Origin: Spirochaetae bacterium HGW-Spirochaetae-4
GTDB taxonomy: Bacteria; Spirochaetota; Spirochaetia; Sphaerochaetales; Sphaerochaetaceae
Reading direction: 5' to 3'
Length of the DNA: 64,000 bases
NCBI GenBank assembly: GCA_002839335.1
Contig: PGXU01000004.1
Location: forward strand, 1-64,000
Shown one piece after another: positions 61,479 to 64,000 of the stretch; within the stretch, counting starts at the first letter, position 1, and each line of letters begins with the position of its first letter. The notes under the pieces were generated by a model, which was given only the letters and a program-made list of their open reading frames with translations, was not told the origin of the DNA and made no database searches. Made by a program: the position numbers and the translations under genes.

Positions 61479-64000
61479 ATGGATGAAGATTTCTACCGTA
61501 GGATCATTGCCGAATCATCGTACGGTTATGCATATATCAAGGTTCTCACCGATGCACAGGAGGTGCCTGTCGACTTTGAATTCGTCGAGGTCAACGATGC
61601 GTTTGCACATCTGTTTTCGTTGGAGAGTGAATCGTTTCCCGGTAAGCAGGCGAGTGTATTGCTCCCCGAAGGGATCACCAGCGATTTCAACTGGATCGCA
61701 GCGGTTGGTAGGATAGGACTGGCGGGAAGACGGCAGAATTTTGTCCAGCATCTGGATGCGTCCGACCGTTGGATGAGCGTACGGGCATTTAGTCCGGAAC
61801 TTGGGTTTGTCGTGCTCCAGGTCGTGGATGTAAGCCACGAGATCAAGCGGCTGCGCATCCACGAGGGAATCTTCAACCTGACCCCGATCCTATTGTGTGT
61901 CATTGATTTCGATGGGAAATTCATCATGGTCAACGATGAATGGACAACTTCCTTGGGATACCAGAAGCAGACATTGCTCAACGCCCATATCAACGATTAT
62001 ATCCATCCGAACGATATCGAAACGACCGTAACGATGATGAAGGAGTTGGGCGAGAACCGAGTGATCCGCAATTTCGTGAACCGTTACCTTGCCTTCGACG
62101 GTTCATACCATTCGCTGGAGTGGAGGGCCCATGTGAGCGAAGGCCTGATCTATGGTGCGGCACGGGATATAACCGATCGTCTTGCCGCGGAGAAGCAGAA
62201 GCAACGCGAGTTGGATCTGATGAACCTGTTGTTCGACCAGACCCTGACCGGAATGTACATGATGATGCTTGATGAACCGGTGGATTGGAAGCAGTCTGTC
62301 GATAGGGAGGCAACCTTGGATTATATTCTGAGCCACCAACGGGTGGTTCGGACCAACCAGGCATTGTTGGATCAATACCGCGCTACCAAGGAGCAGGTGA
62401 TCGGAAAAACATCGCTCGAATTCTATAAAACCGATAAGGATGAGTTACGGAAGGCTTGGAAAAGGTTGCTTGACCAGGGCCGGATCAATTTCGAAATCCA
62501 AGAACGGCGCATGGATGGTACCCCATTGTATACGGTCGGGGACTATTCTTGCATCTATGATTCCAAGGGACGTGTTGTCGGCCATTTTGGCATGCAGCTC
62601 GATATGACCGATCGCAAGGAGGGTGAGGTTGCCCTCGAGAAGAGTGAACGGATGTACCGTCTCATGGCAGAACACGCCTCCGATGTCATCTGGGTATTCG
62701 ATTTGATGGAAAAGACCTTCTCCTACATGAGTCCTTCGGTGAAACAGTTCCTCGGATATTCTCCGGAAGAGCTGATGGCGCTTCCCTTCGGAACATCCCT
62801 GCATCCAGCCGATATCGCCCCGACTGTGCACCGTCTACGGCAAATGATCTTGGAATTCAAACGGAATCCGGGACCACAGAACAAGTGGACGTTCCAGGTC
62901 CGCCATAGGAAAGCCGATGGGACAATCATCTGGGCCGATGCCTCGATAAATTTCCGCTATACCGAGACTGGGAGTATCGAAGCCATTGGTGTGAGCCGGG
63001 ATGTGACTTCACGCAAGTTGAATGAGGAGAAGATCCTCCACTTGAGCTACCGGGACCAACTTACCGGACTCTACAACAGGCGCTATTTCGAAGAACATCA
63101 ACGTACCTATGCGGAACCGGCTTCTCTTCCCCTGACCATGGTTGTGTGCGATGTGAATGGACTGAAGCTGACAAACGATGTATTTGGACATCAGGTCGGC
63201 GACCAGTTGCTCAAATCGTGCGCGAATGTGCTTGTGCAATCGAAACGGCCGGACGATGTGGTCGCCCGGATTGGGGGCGATGAATTCGTAATGCTGTTTC
63301 CCAATACTTCCCAACCCGAGGCACAAGAGCGCATCGATGCGATCAAACAAGCCGTTTCGCAACAAGTCGTTGGGAAAACGCGTCTATCGGTCTCATTCGG
63401 GTCGGCGACCCTTGCCGCCCCTGTGGCATCGTTGGAACCGCTGTTCAAGGAAGCGGAGGATATCATGTACCGGCGAAAGTTGCTCGAAAGCTCAAGCTAT
63501 AAGCATGATGTCATCAAACTGTTGATCAACGGATTGTACGAGAAGGGCTTGTATGAACGCAACCACAGCGATAAGGTCTCGTTCCTCTCCTATGAGATTG
63601 GCAAGGCGATGGGACTTGCATCGGGTGATCTGGATGAATTGCGGCTTGCCGGCATGCTGCACGACATCGGCAAGATTGGAATAGATACCGATGTGCTCAA
63701 CAGGGTCGGTCCACTGGATACGCACGAGTGGGAACAAATGCGGCGGCACCCCGAGATGGGATTCCAGATTCTGCGTTCCGTCCAAAATTTCGGTCGTATC
63801 GCCGACTGGATACTTGCCCATCATGAACAACCCGATGGGAAAGGATATCCCCAGGGACTTGACGACACCGAAATTCCCCTGCAATCGAAAATCATCGCAG
63901 TGGCCAATGCATTCGATTCCATGACAAGTTCCAGCGGATTCAAGCACCCGTTGGATATCCCTGCAGCCATCGGGGAATTGCAAAAATTTGCCGGAACACA
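61479..64000 (+). CDS. PAS-GGDEF-HD-GYP signalling protein, 3' end cut by window edge
   Basis: At least 840 codons, open to the end of the window. The ATG at 61479 has aaaagga. No membrane helix is seen, so it is cytoplasmic. Two PAS domains lie in the first 250 residues (LTPILLCVIDFDGKFIMVND), a third PAS-like segment follows (EQVIGKTSLEFYKTD), and a fourth has SDVIWVFDLMEKTFSYMSPS. The GGDEF domain starts RDQLTGLYNRRYF and has an intact ARIGGDEFV. The HD-GYP domain shows AGMLHDIGKIG and HHEQPDGKGYP. It may both make and break c-di-GMP. Confidence 0.92.
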   Translation, partial: MDEDFYRRIIAESSYGYAYIKVLTDAQEVPVDFEFVEVNDAFAHLFSLESESFPGKQASVLLPEGITSDFNWIAAVGRIGLAGRRQNFVQHLDASDRWMSVRAFSPELGFVVLQVVDVSHEIKRLRIHEGIFNLTPILLCVIDFDGKFIMVNDEWTTSLGYQKQTLLNAHINDYIHPNDIETTVTMMKELGENRVIRNFVNRYLAFDGSYHSLEWRAHVSEGLIYGAARDITDRLAAEKQKQRELDLMNLLFDQTLTGMYMMMLDEPVDWKQSVDREATLDYILSHQRVVRTNQALLDQYRATKEQVIGKTSLEFYKTDKDELRKAWKRLLDQGRINFEIQERRMDGTPLYTVGDYSCIYDSKGRVVGHFGMQLDMTDRKEGEVALEKSERMYRLMAEHASDVIWVFDLMEKTFSYMSPSVKQFLGYSPEELMALPFGTSLHPADIAPTVHRLRQMILEFKRNPGPQNKWTFQVRHRKADGTIIWADASINFRYTETGSIEAIGVSRDVTSRKLNEEKILHLSYRDQLTGLYNRRYFEEHQRTYAEPASLPLTMVVCDVNGLKLTNDVFGHQVGDQLLKSCANVLVQSKRPDDVVARIGGDEFVMLFPNTSQPEAQERIDAIKQAVSQQVVGKTRLSVSFGSATLAAPVASLEPLFKEAEDIMYRRKLLESSSYKHDVIKLLINGLYEKGLYERNHSDKVSFLSYEIGKAMGLASGDLDELRLAGMLHDIGKIGIDTDVLNRVGPLDTHEWEQMRRHPEMGFQILRSVQNFGRIADWILAHHEQPDGKGYPQGLDDTEIPLQSKIIAVANAFDSMTSSSGFKHPLDIPAAIGELQKFAGT

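Overview
The window joins two kinds of DNA. Positions 1 to about 14,990 are visibly A+T-rich, with many orphan or defence-like genes, decayed coding sequence and two unrelated site-specific recombinases. From about 14,990 to 64,000 the sequence is G+C-richer and carries tightly packed metabolic, transport and signalling operons. The core genes suggest an anaerobic, sugar-fermenting member of the Spirochaetota, most like the free-living Sphaerochaeta group. The hints are a 2-oxoacid:ferredoxin oxidoreductase with fused subunits beside butyrate kinase and phosphate butyryltransferase, a hexuronate pathway, FtsX-like permeases beside a LolA-like protein and a barrel, and several c-di-GMP proteins. 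This placement is inference; the window has no rRNA or tRNA.

The A+T-rich part reads as the right-hand portion of an integrated element. Its last gene is a large serine recombinase (13446-15086) whose 3' end runs into a broken chromosomal yjbQ gene (14983-15123, minus strand). The element carries its own complete, diverged yjbQ (13016-13432) directly in front of the recombinase. A short tyrosine recombinase with a ribbon-helix-helix partner lies just upstream. Cargo includes a protein with family-A-polymerase-like motifs, an HD/Hsp90-type ATPase cut by the window edge, a candidate PD-(D/E)XK nuclease with a partner, a two-gene unit with a DUF4145-like protein, a frameshifted pseudogene and a lipoprotein gene between two imperfect direct repeats. 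The left end of the element is outside the window.

The core part runs as follows. A VOC protein and a membrane AraC-type regulator precede an ABC importer with one binding protein, one double permease and two ATPases (15.2-23.1 kb). Next come an MFS carrier, a YkvA-like protein, an EAL protein and a lipoprotein (23.1-28.7 kb). A minus-strand operon follows (36.5-28.7 kb): a GntR/YtrA regulator with a clear operator, a slipin, three FtsX-like permeases, one ATPase, a LolA-like protein and an outer-membrane barrel, which looks like an envelope lipid or lipoprotein export machine. Positions 36.7-42.7 kb hold a rhodanese lipoprotein, an ABC-F protein, a DMT transporter, a PlsC-like acyltransferase, an XRE regulator and a YegP-like protein.

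Positions 42.7-48.6 kb encode hexuronate breakdown (UxaC, UxaA, KDG kinase, a KDPG aldolase fused to a VOC domain, and an IclR regulator). Positions 48.9-52.3 kb hold an alpha-oxoamine synthase resembling serine palmitoyltransferase, then 6-phosphogluconolactonase and glucose-6-phosphate dehydrogenase. After that come a DUF1858 and hemerythrin/PAS pair and an acyl-CoA ligase. The ferredoxin, 2-oxoacid oxidoreductase, butyrate kinase and phosphotransbutyrylase operon (56.2-60.9 kb) would make ATP from 2-oxoacids. The window ends inside a PAS-GGDEF-HD-GYP protein.
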